Part shown: piece by piece, positions 27,075 to 35,099 of the stretch | Numbering within the stretch: position 1 is the first letter of the stretch | How the letters are laid out: each line of letters opens with the position of its first letter | Source: Microbacterium sp. UFMG61 | Lineage (GTDB): Bacteria; Actinomycetota; Actinomycetes; Actinomycetales; Microbacteriaceae | Direction of reading: 5' to 3' | NCBI RefSeq assembly: GCF_015354505.1 | Contig: NZ_JACAFP010000016.1 | Location: forward strand, 1 to 48,233 | DNA: 48,233 bases | Notes under the pieces: model-generated | Told to the model about the DNA's origin: nothing | What the model saw: the letters and a program-made list of their open reading frames with translations, nothing else | Database searches by the model: none | Program-made: the position numbers and the translations under genes

Positions 27075-27941
27075 TCAGAGCGGACGACCCGGGCGGATCA
27101 TCCCCTCCTGGGCGACGGTGGCGACGAGGCGACCGTCCTGCGTGTAGAACCGACCGAGACCGAGGCCTCGGCCGTCGGCGATGCCGGCGCTCTCCTGCGC
27201 GTAGAGCAGCCACTCATCGGCTCGCGCCGCCGAATGGAACCACATGGCGTGGTCGAGGCTCGCGGTCACGAGCCCCTCCGCCCGCCAGGGCAGGCCGAGC
27301 ACGCGCAGGACCGGCTCGAGGATCGTGTAATCGCACACGTAGGCGATCGCCACCTGATGCGTGCGCGGGTCGTCGTCGAGCCTGTCGAACGAGCGCACCC
27401 AGACGGCCTGATGCGCCGCCCTTCCGCCCTCGACCTCGAGGTAGACGGGGCCGGGCACGTGACGCATGTCGAAGCTGCGGCCGTACGACCAGTATTCGAT
27501 GTCAGGCCCGACGTGACCGGCGAGCGCGTCGGCCGACGACGGCAGCGTGTCGGGCGACGGCACCGGGGGCATCGCCGGACCGTGCTCGGAGAACGGCTCG
27601 GGCACGTGGAACGACGCCGTCGCCATGAATGCGAGCTTGCCGTGCTGGTGGCCGCGCACGTGCCGCGTCGAGAAACCTCGCCCGTCGCGGATGATCTCGA
27701 CGTCGTAGTGCACCGGCTCGGCGACGTCGACACCGCGCAGGAACGTGCTGTGCACCGAGTGCAGTGCGCGGTCGTCACCGACCGTGCGCAGCGCCGCCGC
27801 CACACTCTGCGCGACCGTGTCGCCGCCGTAGGCCTTGGGCCACGGCACCGGTTGCGGCTGCGCCTCGAACGCCCTCCCTCCGAAAGCGGTGCGCACCTCG
27901 GTGAGGGCTGTCGCGCGGCGGAAGGCGTCGGAGGTGCTCAT
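27075..27941 (-). CDS. Acyl-CoA thioesterase II (TesB-like)
   Basis: The 288-residue protein is a double-hotdog thioesterase: the TesB features FGGRAFEAQPQPVPWPKAYGG (first part), HSVHSTFLRG, and the C-terminal aspartate in SLDHAMWFH are visible. Its start ATG overlaps the cupin stop as ATGA. In this operon it may release the free hydroxylated aromatic acid from CoA before ring cleavage, as in the salicylate to gentisate route; a housekeeping role is the alternative. Confidence 0.9.
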   Translation of the reverse strand: MSTSDAFRRATALTEVRTAFGGRAFEAQPQPVPWPKAYGGDTVAQSVAAALRTVGDDRALHSVHSTFLRGVDVAEPVHYDVEIIRDGRGFSTRHVRGHQHGKLAFMATASFHVPEPFSEHGPAMPPVPSPDTLPSSADALAGHVGPDIEYWSYGRSFDMRHVPGPVYLEVEGGRAAHQAVWVRSFDRLDDDPRTHQVAIAYVCDYTILEPVLRVLGLPWRAEGLVTASLDHAMWFHSAARADEWLLYAQESAGIADGRGLGLGRFYTQDGRLVATVAQEGMIRPGRPL

Positions 27942-28378
27942 GCGCGACGGAAGCCGTCGAGCGTCGCGTCGTCGACGTCGTCGAGGTTGACGACGATGTT
28001 GTCCGGCGTGCGCGTGGTGAGCCAGATCAGCTCGTCGGTGACCGACATGTTCGCCTCGACGTGCGGCATGAACGGCGGCACGAAGACCCAGTCGCCCGCG
28101 GTCATGTCGAGGTACTCGCGGAAGCCCTCGCCGAAGTAGATGCGGGCGGAGCCGCGGAGGACGTAGCCGCCGGTCTCGGCCTCGCCGTGATGGTGCGGCA
28201 GCGATCGATAGCCGGGGTCGTTCGAGACCTGACCGAACCAGATCTTCGTCGCTTCGGTGTGCTGCGGGCCGACACCGGAGACGCGGATGCATCCGCCCGA
28301 CGACATCGTCTGAGTGTCTTCCTCGCCGGCGCGGGTCACCTGCGGCGACCGGTCCCAGCGCAGTTCGTGCTCGGTCAT
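27938..28378 (-). CDS. Small single-domain cupin protein
   Basis: The 146-residue protein has the two cupin motifs: PHHHGEAETGGYVLRG (metal ligands HHH and E) and GDWVFVPPFMPHV (third His). It is far shorter than bicupin gentisate 1,2-dioxygenases (about 350 residues) and somewhat shorter than 3-hydroxyanthranilate dioxygenase. As the only possible ring-cleaving enzyme visible in the operon, it could be a compact dioxygenase; it could also be a binding or isomerising protein. ATG 28378 has a GAAGGAGC Shine-Dalgarno sequence five bases upstream. Confidence 0.88.
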   Translation of the reverse strand: MTEHELRWDRSPQVTRAGEEDTQTMSSGGCIRVSGVGPQHTEATKIWFGQVSNDPGYRSLPHHHGEAETGGYVLRGSARIYFGEGFREYLDMTAGDWVFVPPFMPHVEANMSVTDELIWLTTRTPDNIVVNLDDVDDATLDGFRRA

Positions 28379-28418
28379 GAAAGCTCCTTCGCTTGCGTGT
28401 CGAAGAAGTGTCACATAC

Positions 28419-28432
28419 GTGACGACCGTCAC
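28419..28432. promoter_or_regulatory. GTGACG-N2-CGTCAC palindrome upstream of the catabolic genes
   Basis: A 14-bp interrupted palindrome lies 40 bp upstream of the cupin start, in the 79-bp gap after paaX. It is a candidate operator for the PaaX-type regulator. The sequence does not obviously match the E. coli PaaX site. Confidence 0.45.
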
Positions 28433-28457
28433 GCAAGTGCGATAGCGATATGAAGCG

Positions 28458-29282
28458 TCAGCTCATGACCGAGGTCACGAAACGCTCGGCGTGCGGTTCG
28501 AGCCGCGCATGCAGCCGGGCGAACAGCTGCCCCGCCTCGACGCCCACCCACCCCTGCGGAAGGATGCCGAGAGGGAGTCCCGGATCCAGGTACACGAGTC
28601 GTCGCCACTGGGTGATCGCTCGCACGTGCGCTGCGAAGGCTGCGCTCTCATCGCTCTCGTCGATCTCTTCCCGGAAGGCATCGACGAACCCGCGATACAG
28701 GGGCTCCATCGCCGACAGATCCCACCACTCACGCACCGCGTCCTCCAGCGGCTCGGATGACACCCGCGAGCCGAGGAACAGCTCGACGTACCCGTCGAGT
28801 CCCGCACTGCGCAGAGCGGACGCCGTCTCGTCGACGAGCTGTCCTGGCGCGACCCACAGACCACCGCTCACCTGACCGAATCCGAGGCGCTGCAGGAGTC
28901 TGCGCAGCCGGTGCCGCACGGGCCGCTCACTCTCGGGCACGCTGAACGAGGCGAGCAGCCACGGCTCGTCGAGCTGCGCACGGCGCGGCTCGAAGATGCG
29001 CCGGTCACCCGCGGCGAACACCTCGTCGAGCGATGGCGCGAGCCGATAGGCGCCGCCGCCCTCGGCGACCAGGATGCCGCGCTGCTTGAGGCGCGAGACG
29101 GATGACCGCACGACGCCGGGGTCCACCCCGAGGGCACCCATCATCTCGATGAGATCCGCGATGCGGATCTCCCCGCCGTGCGCTCGCACGTACCGCCCGA
29201 AGATCGTCACGATGAGATGCTGCGGACGCACCGCGGCCTCGGGCGTCAACTCGTCGGCATCCACGACTTCCCCGTCCGTCAT
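28458..29282 (-). CDS. PaaX-family transcriptional regulator
   Basis: The 274-residue protein has the PaaX layout: an N-terminal winged helix (HLIVTIFGRYVRAHGGEIRI; VVRSSVSRLKQRGILV), a central domain (WLLASFSVPESER; LGFGQVSGGLWVAP) and a helical C-terminus (YLDPGLPLGILPQGW). PaaX proteins repress aromatic acid-CoA catabolism and are released by the aryl-CoA intermediate. It precedes the aryl-CoA operon on the same strand, so it is very likely its regulator. ATG 29282 has GAGGAG five bases upstream. Confidence 0.92.
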   Translation of the reverse strand: MTDGEVVDADELTPEAAVRPQHLIVTIFGRYVRAHGGEIRIADLIEMMGALGVDPGVVRSSVSRLKQRGILVAEGGGAYRLAPSLDEVFAAGDRRIFEPRRAQLDEPWLLASFSVPESERPVRHRLRRLLQRLGFGQVSGGLWVAPGQLVDETASALRSAGLDGYVELFLGSRVSSEPLEDAVREWWDLSAMEPLYRGFVDAFREEIDESDESAAFAAHVRAITQWRRLVYLDPGLPLGILPQGWVGVEAGQLFARLHARLEPHAERFVTSVMS

Positions 29283-29319
29283 CACGTCTCCTCAGCGTAG
29301 TGGCGCGTCGACGAACGCC

Positions 29320-29778
29320 TCATGCGGGCGCCTCTCCGACCGCGTGCTCGAAGATCAGCTGCGTCTGGGACTGACCGAGATCCGGGTGCGAACCGATGTG
29401 CACGCGGATCAGCTCGCGCAGCGACGCGACGTCGGCCGTCGAGGCGTGCAGGACGATGTCGCGGTCGCCGCCGAGCAGGAACACCTGCTGCACCCCCGGG
29501 ATCGCGCGGAGCATCGGAACGAGCTCGGTGACCTGGCTGCGGGCGTGATCGAGCACGGCCACCGAGATCAGCGCGCTGATGGCCGCCCCCGCCGCCACCG
29601 GATCGACCACGGCTCGATATCCGCGGATGACCCCGGCTTCCTCGAGCGCACGCACGCGCCCGTGGCAGGTCGACGGCGCGAGACCGACGCGGTCGGCGAG
29701 CTCCTTGTTCGACAGCCGGCCGTCTGCGGCGAGCGCGCGGAGGATCCCGCGGTCGCTCTCGGTCAACACGATCCCCAC
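29320..29778 (-). CDS. Lrp/AsnC-family regulator
   Basis: The 152-residue protein has an Lrp helix-turn-helix (RLSNKELADRVGLAPSTCHGRV) and a RAM domain (VQQVFLLGGDRDIVLHA). The GTG start at 29778 has GAGGAG five bases upstream. It is divergent from an amino acid permease, whose expression it probably controls in response to an amino acid. It is distinct from the Lrp protein beside ald. It ends 37 bp before paaX on the same strand, so read-through into paaX is possible. Confidence 0.9.
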   Translation of the reverse strand: MGIVLTESDRGILRALAADGRLSNKELADRVGLAPSTCHGRVRALEEAGVIRGYRAVVDPVAAGAAISALISVAVLDHARSQVTELVPMLRAIPGVQQVFLLGGDRDIVLHASTADVASLRELIRVHIGSHPDLGQSQTQLIFEHAVGEAPA

Positions 29779-29800
29779 GGCTTCTCCTCACTCCCGGATC

Positions 29801-29874
29801 GAATCCTGTACAGAAAAACGCTCGATCTCTGAATCCTGTTCGAAACAGTGCCATGCGGGTCGAATTCTTGCAAG
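29801..29874. promoter_or_regulatory. Three spaced palindromes in the Lrp-permease intergenic region
   Basis: GAATCCTGT occurs at 29801-29809 and 29831-29839, exactly 30 bp apart. Each overlaps a palindrome: CTGTACAG (29806-29813) and CTGTT-CGA-AACAG (29836-29848). A third palindrome, CTTGCAAG (29867-29874), lies about 29 bp further on. Spacing near three helical turns fits wrapping around an Lrp multimer. Confidence 0.55.
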
Positions 29875-29971
29875 ACTCTGCCTCCGTGCCGGAATCGACT
29901 TCCGGGCAGGACCGTCCGCGCCGCAGTGCTGCGTCGCTCGGACATCCCCGGCGACGACGCGTGGAAGGACG

Positions 29972-31402
29972 ATGATGGCCGAATTCTCCGACATCCAGAC
30001 CCGAGAGATCGGGTTGCAGAAGGCACTCACGGCACGGCAGCTGAGCATGATCGCCCTCGGCGGCGCGATCGGCACCGGCCTGTTCCTCGGGAGCAGGTTC
30101 GCGATCGGCTTCGCGGGCCCCAGCGTCGTGCTGAGCTATCTGATCGGCGGCATGATCGCACTGCTGCTCATGGCGGGGCTCGCCGAGATGACGGTGCAGC
30201 ACCCGACCTCCGGGTCGTTCGGCGCCTATGCCGAGCACTACGTCGGCCCGCTCGCCGGGTTCCTCGTGCGCTACATGTACTGGGGATGCATCGTCCTCGC
30301 GGTCGGCACCGAGGTGACCGCCGTCGGCGAGTACATGCAGCTGTGGTTCCCCGGCACCCCGCCCTGGATCTGGGTGGTGCTCTTCGGCGGTGCGCTGATC
30401 CTCGTGAACGCGATGAACGTCAAGAGCTTCGGCACCCTCGAGTACTGGTTCTCGACGATCAAGGTCTTCGCCATCCTCGCGTTCATCGTCGTCGCCGGAT
30501 GGCTGGTGTTCTTCTCGGGCGACCAGGAGCGCGGCCTGCACAACTGGGGTGCCGAGGGCGGCTTCATGCCGAACGGCCTGAGCGGCATGTGGTTCGCGGT
30601 GATCGTCTCGATCTTCAGCTACCTCAGCATCGAGATGATCGCGGTGGCCGCGGGCGAGGCGGCAGAGCCCGAGAAAGCCGTGAAGAAGGCGTTCAAGGTC
30701 AGCGCCTTCCGTCTGCTGATCTTCTACATCCTGACGCTGTCGCTCATCGTCTCGATCGCCCCGGTCTCCGAGATCCTGTCGGGGTCCAGCCCCTTCGTGA
30801 CGGTCATGCAGGTCATCGGCATCCCGTTCGCCGATTCGGTGCTGAACTTCGTCGTCATCATCGCCGCCCTGTCGGCGATGAACAGCCAGCTCTACATCTC
30901 GACCCGCATGATGTTCTCGCTCTCGCGCGCCGGCGAGGCACCCGCCGTGTTCGGCAAGGTCGGGCGCAACGGCGCCCCGCTGAACGCCCTCCTGCTCTCG
31001 ACAGGCGGCATCGTCGTGGCCACCGTGATCTACGTGCTGAATCCCGACCAGGCCTTCACGATGATGTTCGCGATCTCGATGTTCGGGGCGCTCTTCACCT
31101 GGTTCATGATCTTCGTCACGCACGTCGCCTTCCGCCGCACGCTGGCCGCGCGGGGCGAGAAGCCGGCCTACACGGTGTGGGGCGCGCGGGTCGGAGCCGT
31201 CGTCGGAGCACTGCTGATGATCGCGATCGCCGTCTCGACGGCCCTGACCGAGGAGTTCCGGGCGACGCTGCCGTTCGGCATCCCGTGTCTGGTGATCGCG
31301 ATCGTCGCGTTCTTCTTCGTGCAGAGGCGCCGTCGCGCGCAGGCGTCCGTCGCGATGGATGCGGCGAGCGTCGAGTCGACCGGAAAGAATGCCCGTTCTT
31401 GA
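29972..31402 (+). CDS. Amino acid permease (APC family)
   Basis: The protein of about 476 residues has 12 predicted membrane segments and the amino acid transporter signature [14 protein letters not shown] followed by VLSYLIGG; it ends in a basic cytoplasmic tail. The motif [20 protein letters not shown] is typical of GABA/aromatic/basic amino acid permeases of this class. Two adjacent ATGs are possible; the second (29975) has better spacing to GGAAGG. It is divergent from an Lrp regulator and followed 50 bp later by an aminotransferase. Confidence 0.92.
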   Translation: MMAEFSDIQTREIGLQKALTARQLSMIALGGAIGTGLFLGSRFAIGFAGPSVVLSYLIGGMIALLLMAGLAEMTVQHPTSGSFGAYAEHYVGPLAGFLVRYMYWGCIVLAVGTEVTAVGEYMQLWFPGTPPWIWVVLFGGALILVNAMNVKSFGTLEYWFSTIKVFAILAFIVVAGWLVFFSGDQERGLHNWGAEGGFMPNGLSGMWFAVIVSIFSYLSIEMIAVAAGEAAEPEKAVKKAFKVSAFRLLIFYILTLSLIVSIAPVSEILSGSSPFVTVMQVIGIPFADSVLNFVVIIAALSAMNSQLYISTRMMFSLSRAGEAPAVFGKVGRNGAPLNALLLSTGGIVVATVIYVLNPDQAFTMMFAISMFGALFTWFMIFVTHVAFRRTLAARGEKPAYTVWGARVGAVVGALLMIAIAVSTALTEEFRATLPFGIPCLVIAIVAFFFVQRRRRAQASVAMDAASVESTGKNARS

Positions 31403-31451
31403 TGACGGTCGCCCCCTCACGACGCGCGCTCGGCCGAGTACGCTCGTAGTC

Positions 31452-32651
31452 GTGACCGAACGCGCTCCTCTCTCTCGCAAGCTGTCCGCCATCGCCGAGT
31501 CGGCGACCCTCAAGGTCGATGCCAAGGCCAAGGCTCTCAAGGCCGAAGGCAAGCCCGTCATCTCGTATGCCGCGGGCGAGCCCGACTTCGCGACACCGCA
31601 GTTCATCGTCGACGCCGCGGCCGAGGCTCTGGCCGATCCGGCGAGCTACCGCTACACGCCGGCACCCGGACTCCCCGCGCTGCGCGAGGCGATCGCGGCG
31701 AAGACGCTCCGCGACTCGGGCCTCGAGGTCTCGCCGAGCCAGGTCATCGTGACCAACGGCGGCAAGCAGTCTGTCTACCAGGCCTTCCAGGCCGTGGTGA
31801 ACCCGGGCGACGAGGTGCTGCTCCCCGCGCCGTACTGGACCACATACCCCGAGGCGATCCGTCTCGCCGACGGCACCCCGGTCGAGGTCTTCGCGGGAGC
31901 CGACCAGGACTACAAGGTCACGGTCGAGCAGCTCGAGGCCGCACGCACCGAGCGCACCACCGTGCTCGTGTTCGTCTCGCCGTCGAACCCGACCGGATCC
32001 GTGTACACCGCCGAGGAGACCGCGGCCATCGGCGAGTGGGCGCTCGAGCACGGCATCTGGGTGATCTCCGACGAGATCTATCAGAACCTCACCTACGAGG
32101 GCGTCACAGCGACCTCCATCGTCGAGGCCGTACCGGCCCTCGCCGGTCAGACGATCCTCGTCAACGGCGTGGCCAAGACGTACGCGATGACCGGATGGCG
32201 CGTGGGCTGGATGGTCGGACCGGCGGATGCCATCAAGATCGCCGGCAACCTGCAGTCGCACCTCTCGAGCAACGTGAACAATGTCGCGCAGAAGGCCGCG
32301 ATCGCCGCGCTCACCGGCCCGCAGACCGAGGCCGAGCAGTTCCGCGAGGCGTTCGACCGCCGCCGCCGCCTGATCGTCTCGGAGCTGTCGAAGATCGACG
32401 GCCTCGTGGTGCCGAACCCGCTCGGCGCGTTCTACGTCTACCCCGACGTGCAGGGCCTGCTCGGCCGCACCTGGGGCGGCGTGACGCCGACCACCTCGCT
32501 CGAGCTCGCCGACCTGATCCTCGAGCAGGCCGAGGTCGCGGTCGTCCCCGGCGAGGCGTTCGGTCCCTCGGGCTACATCCGCATGTCGTACGCCCTCGGC
32601 GACGATCAGCTGCTCGAAGGAGTGCAGCGGCTGCAGCGCCTGTTCAGCTGA
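31452..32651 (+). CDS. Class I aminotransferase, aspartate aminotransferase-like
   Basis: The 399-residue product is a fold-type I PLP enzyme: [25 protein letters not shown], the SNPTGSVY loop, [11 protein letters not shown] and the PLP lysine in [16 protein letters not shown]. The family of short class I enzymes includes aspartate aminotransferases of bacteria. It probably transfers amino groups between aspartate and 2-oxoglutarate. GTG 31452 lies seven bases after a TACGCT -10 box, suggesting a leaderless message. Confidence 0.92.
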   Translation: MTERAPLSRKLSAIAESATLKVDAKAKALKAEGKPVISYAAGEPDFATPQFIVDAAAEALADPASYRYTPAPGLPALREAIAAKTLRDSGLEVSPSQVIVTNGGKQSVYQAFQAVVNPGDEVLLPAPYWTTYPEAIRLADGTPVEVFAGADQDYKVTVEQLEAARTERTTVLVFVSPSNPTGSVYTAEETAAIGEWALEHGIWVISDEIYQNLTYEGVTATSIVEAVPALAGQTILVNGVAKTYAMTGWRVGWMVGPADAIKIAGNLQSHLSSNVNNVAQKAAIAALTGPQTEAEQFREAFDRRRRLIVSELSKIDGLVVPNPLGAFYVYPDVQGLLGRTWGGVTPTTSLELADLILEQAEVAVVPGEAFGPSGYIRMSYALGDDQLLEGVQRLQRLFS

Positions 32652-32654
32652 TCA

Positions 32655-33056
32655 TCACTCCTCGTCGTGGAAGCCGATGAGCCAGCGGATGCCGTAGCGA
32701 TCGACGAGAGTGCCGTCGTAGTCGCCCCAGGGCCTCTTCTGCAGGGCGTCGATCACGCGGCCCCCTGACGACAGTCGGTCGAACCAGCTCGTCAGGGTGG
32801 TCGCGTCGGCGGTGCCGAGCAGCGACAGGAACATGCCGCTCATCTGCACCGCGTCGTCGTCGGCGCCGGCATCCGCTCCGGCCAGCTCGACCGGACCGGA
32901 CAGCTGACCGTGCGCGATCGAGTCGGCAGGGCCGTCGTGCCGCCCCGCGGTGGCGTAGTCGACGGTCTGCAGCTCACCGCCGAAGATCGACCGATAGTGG
33001 TCGAGCGCTTCCTCGGCATTGCCGGGGAACAGGAGGTAGGGGATCAGTCCGCTCAT
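32655..33056 (-). CDS. VOC-family (PhnB-like) protein
   Basis: The 133-residue protein matches the PhnB/glyoxalase-like small VOC proteins: PYLLFPGNAEEALDHYRSIFGG at the N-terminus (first part) and PWGDYDGTLVDRYGIRWLI at the C-terminus. Catalytic activity of this group is mostly unknown. The ATG lies six bases after a TACACT -10 box. The gene converges on the aminotransferase with only three bases between stop codons. Confidence 0.88.
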   Translation of the reverse strand: MSGLIPYLLFPGNAEEALDHYRSIFGGELQTVDYATAGRHDGPADSIAHGQLSGPVELAGADAGADDDAVQMSGMFLSLLGTADATTLTSWFDRLSSGGRVIDALQKRPWGDYDGTLVDRYGIRWLIGFHDEE

Positions 33057-33118
33057 CCCGCGAGTGTACGACGGTCGGGCGACACTGTCAGGGCCATCGC
33101 ACCCGATCGGTCAGCTCG

Positions 33119-34498
33119 TCAGTCTGGCACGGCGCTCCGGTAGCGTCGCGGCTTGCCCTCGCCGAGATCGATCACCCGGGCGACTCGGCGCAGCTCGACC
33201 GGTTCGCCGAGCAGCGCGGTGAGCGCATGCCGCGCGCCGACCTCATCGCCTCCGGCGATCACTGCACTCACGCGTCCGTCCGCGCCCTGTTCGACCGACC
33301 AGCCCTCCGCGCCGTGGGCCTGCAGGTGCTGCGTGAGCTCGACGCACGGCACCAGCGCACCGCTCGCGGCACGGAAGCGCGTGTTCTCCCGCCCCTCCAG
33401 ATCGGCGATTCCGAGCGCGCCGTCGTCGAGCGCCACGAGCCGCCCGTGATCGCCGGTGCGATAGCGCACGAGCGGCAGCAGCGGGTTCTCGCCCGCGGTC
33501 ACGACGATCTCCCCCATCGCGCCGTCAGCGACCGCGACATCGCGGAGCGGATCGAGCACCTCGACATGCACCCGGCGATCGAGCACCCGGAAGGGCCCGT
33601 CGTCGGCTCGCACCGCGATCGGCCGGGTCTCGTGCAGGCCGTACACGTCGAACACCGGGCATCCGAAGGCCGTCTCAAGACGCGCCCGCAGCGGACCGGA
33701 CAACGCCATGGCTCCCGAGAAGACGGCCCGCGGATGCAGCACGGCGTCGAGGCCCCCGTCGAGGAGCTCGGCGAGGCTGGTGGGGTGACCGCTCAGGATC
33801 TGCGGATCGGCCTCGGCGAGGAAGCGCTCGCGGGCATCGGGTCCGGGCCACGCCGACGGATGCAGGTTGAGCCGGGCCATCGCCCGCTGCTCGAAGCTCG
33901 AGATGACCGAGACGTAGGTGAAGGCCTGTCGCTGGAACACGAGGTTGGCCACGGCCATGCGCTCACCCTCGGCTGTGATCGAGACCCCGGCGGATGCGGC
34001 GAGCGCGACGAGCAGATGGAAACCGCGCGCCACCTCTTCGACGTCGTCGGGGATCAGCAGCGCAGCCCCGGTCGAGCCTGAGCTGGTGCCGTGCAGCATG
34101 CGCGAGAGATCCGCGTCGAGCGGCACGAACGCGGCGAGATCGTCGACGAGGTCTCGCCGCGAGATCGTCGGGAAGTCGTCGAGCACGGCGTACTCGGGCA
34201 TACCGCGATAGCGCAGCGTGCGCCGTGCGAGGTCCAGGTGCTCGGTCATCCAGCCGTCGAGCGGCAGCGGATGCCGGACCCGCTCCGCCTGCGGGGCCGT
34301 GAGCCGGTCGCCGGTCGCATGCGTCCACTGCGGAGCATCGGGGTGGGTGCGCCATCGCGACAGCCTGGCCGCACCCGCGGAGTCGAGCGTCGGCCAGCGC
34401 TCGGTGTCGCTCAGCACGGCCGCCTCGCCGGGCGCGTACTCGGCGAGCGCGAGTCCGCCGAGAAGGTCGGGGTCGGCCGGCGACGTCGCTTCACTCAC
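33119..34498 (-). CDS. PaaK-like acyl-adenylate-forming enzyme in a MoxR/VWA operon
   Basis: The 459-residue protein has adenylate-forming motifs: TSSGSTG (about 138-144), YGLHET (286-291) and YRTGD (346-350), with GREN at about 369. It resembles phenylacetate-CoA ligase/CapK-like adenylating enzymes but its first 130 residues look divergent. It starts at GTG 34498, overlapping the preceding gene by eight bases. The substrate is unknown. It closes a coupled operon with a MoxR ATPase and a VWA/HEXXH protein, which is not a usual place for a CoA ligase, so it may adenylate or conjugate a substrate handled by that complex. Confidence 0.82.
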   Translation of the reverse strand: MSEATSPADPDLLGGLALAEYAPGEAAVLSDTERWPTLDSAGAARLSRWRTHPDAPQWTHATGDRLTAPQAERVRHPLPLDGWMTEHLDLARRTLRYRGMPEYAVLDDFPTISRRDLVDDLAAFVPLDADLSRMLHGTSSGSTGAALLIPDDVEEVARGFHLLVALAASAGVSITAEGERMAVANLVFQRQAFTYVSVISSFEQRAMARLNLHPSAWPGPDARERFLAEADPQILSGHPTSLAELLDGGLDAVLHPRAVFSGAMALSGPLRARLETAFGCPVFDVYGLHETRPIAVRADDGPFRVLDRRVHVEVLDPLRDVAVADGAMGEIVVTAGENPLLPLVRYRTGDHGRLVALDDGALGIADLEGRENTRFRAASGALVPCVELTQHLQAHGAEGWSVEQGADGRVSAVIAGGDEVGARHALTALLGEPVELRRVARVIDLGEGKPRRYRSAVPD

Positions 34499-35099
34499 TG
34501 GAGTACCGCGCCGCCGCCTCTCGGCGGCGCGCCTCGTCGAGCTTGCGGGCGATCTCGGCGCGGTGCCGGTGGCCCTCGTAGGCATCCGCGAGCGCCCGGT
34601 CCCGCGCGAGCGAGTCGCAGGCGGCGAGCAGCGAGGCGGCCGTGGGTGCGTCCTCCCCCGCCGGCAGATATCCGCACCACAGCAGGAAGGTGCGGGCGGC
34701 CTCGATGCGGCGCTCATCGTCGGACGTCCAGGAAGCGGGGTCCGCGACCGGTGCGACCCGCAGCGCGAGCGCGTCGACCGCGAGTGCCGTGCGTCCGTGC
34801 GCCAGCGCGGGTTCGAGTGGCCCGATGACGCCTTCGCTGGCGACGAGCCAGAGCGCGATGCCTGCGCCGAGGCGCACCCGCGGGTCGTCATCGATGCCCT
34901 GCGCGGCGATCGGCCCGCCGAGGATGTCGCCGGCGAGCGCCCGGAGCGACACCCGCTCGTCGAGGAACTCCTGCGGGACCCGGGAGATCCGAGCGGCGAC
35001 CGAGTCGAGCGAGGGTCCCGGTGTCGCGCGCGCCCAGGCCTCGGCCTCTCCCCCCGACCTCTCGCTCCACGCCGCGAGCAGCGCCTCGGTGTCAGCCAT
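34491..35099 (-). CDS. Unknown helical protein in the MoxR/VWA operon
   Basis: The 202-residue product is predicted to be almost entirely helical, with Ala/Arg/Glu-rich segments (DDERRIEAARTFLLWCGYLP) and a C-terminal charged helix that may form a coiled coil. No membrane segment, signal or known motif is seen. ATG 35099 overlaps the VWA stop codon by eight bases and its own stop overlaps the ligase start, so it is made together with both. A scaffold or adaptor role is plausible but inferred only from context. Confidence 0.72.
   Translation of the reverse strand: MADTEALLAAWSERSGGEAEAWARATPGPSLDSVAARISRVPQEFLDERVSLRALAGDILGGPIAAQGIDDDPRVRLGAGIALWLVASEGVIGPLEPALAHGRTALAVDALALRVAPVADPASWTSDDERRIEAARTFLLWCGYLPAGEDAPTAASLLAACDSLARDRALADAYEGHRHRAEIARKLDEARRREAAARYSSE

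Noticed and set aside
29282..31606. A 774-residue minus-strand frame opposite the amino acid permease
   Set aside because: It is a low-complexity His/Asp/Glu/Arg-rich shadow of the permease gene and crosses a promoter region and the Lrp gene.
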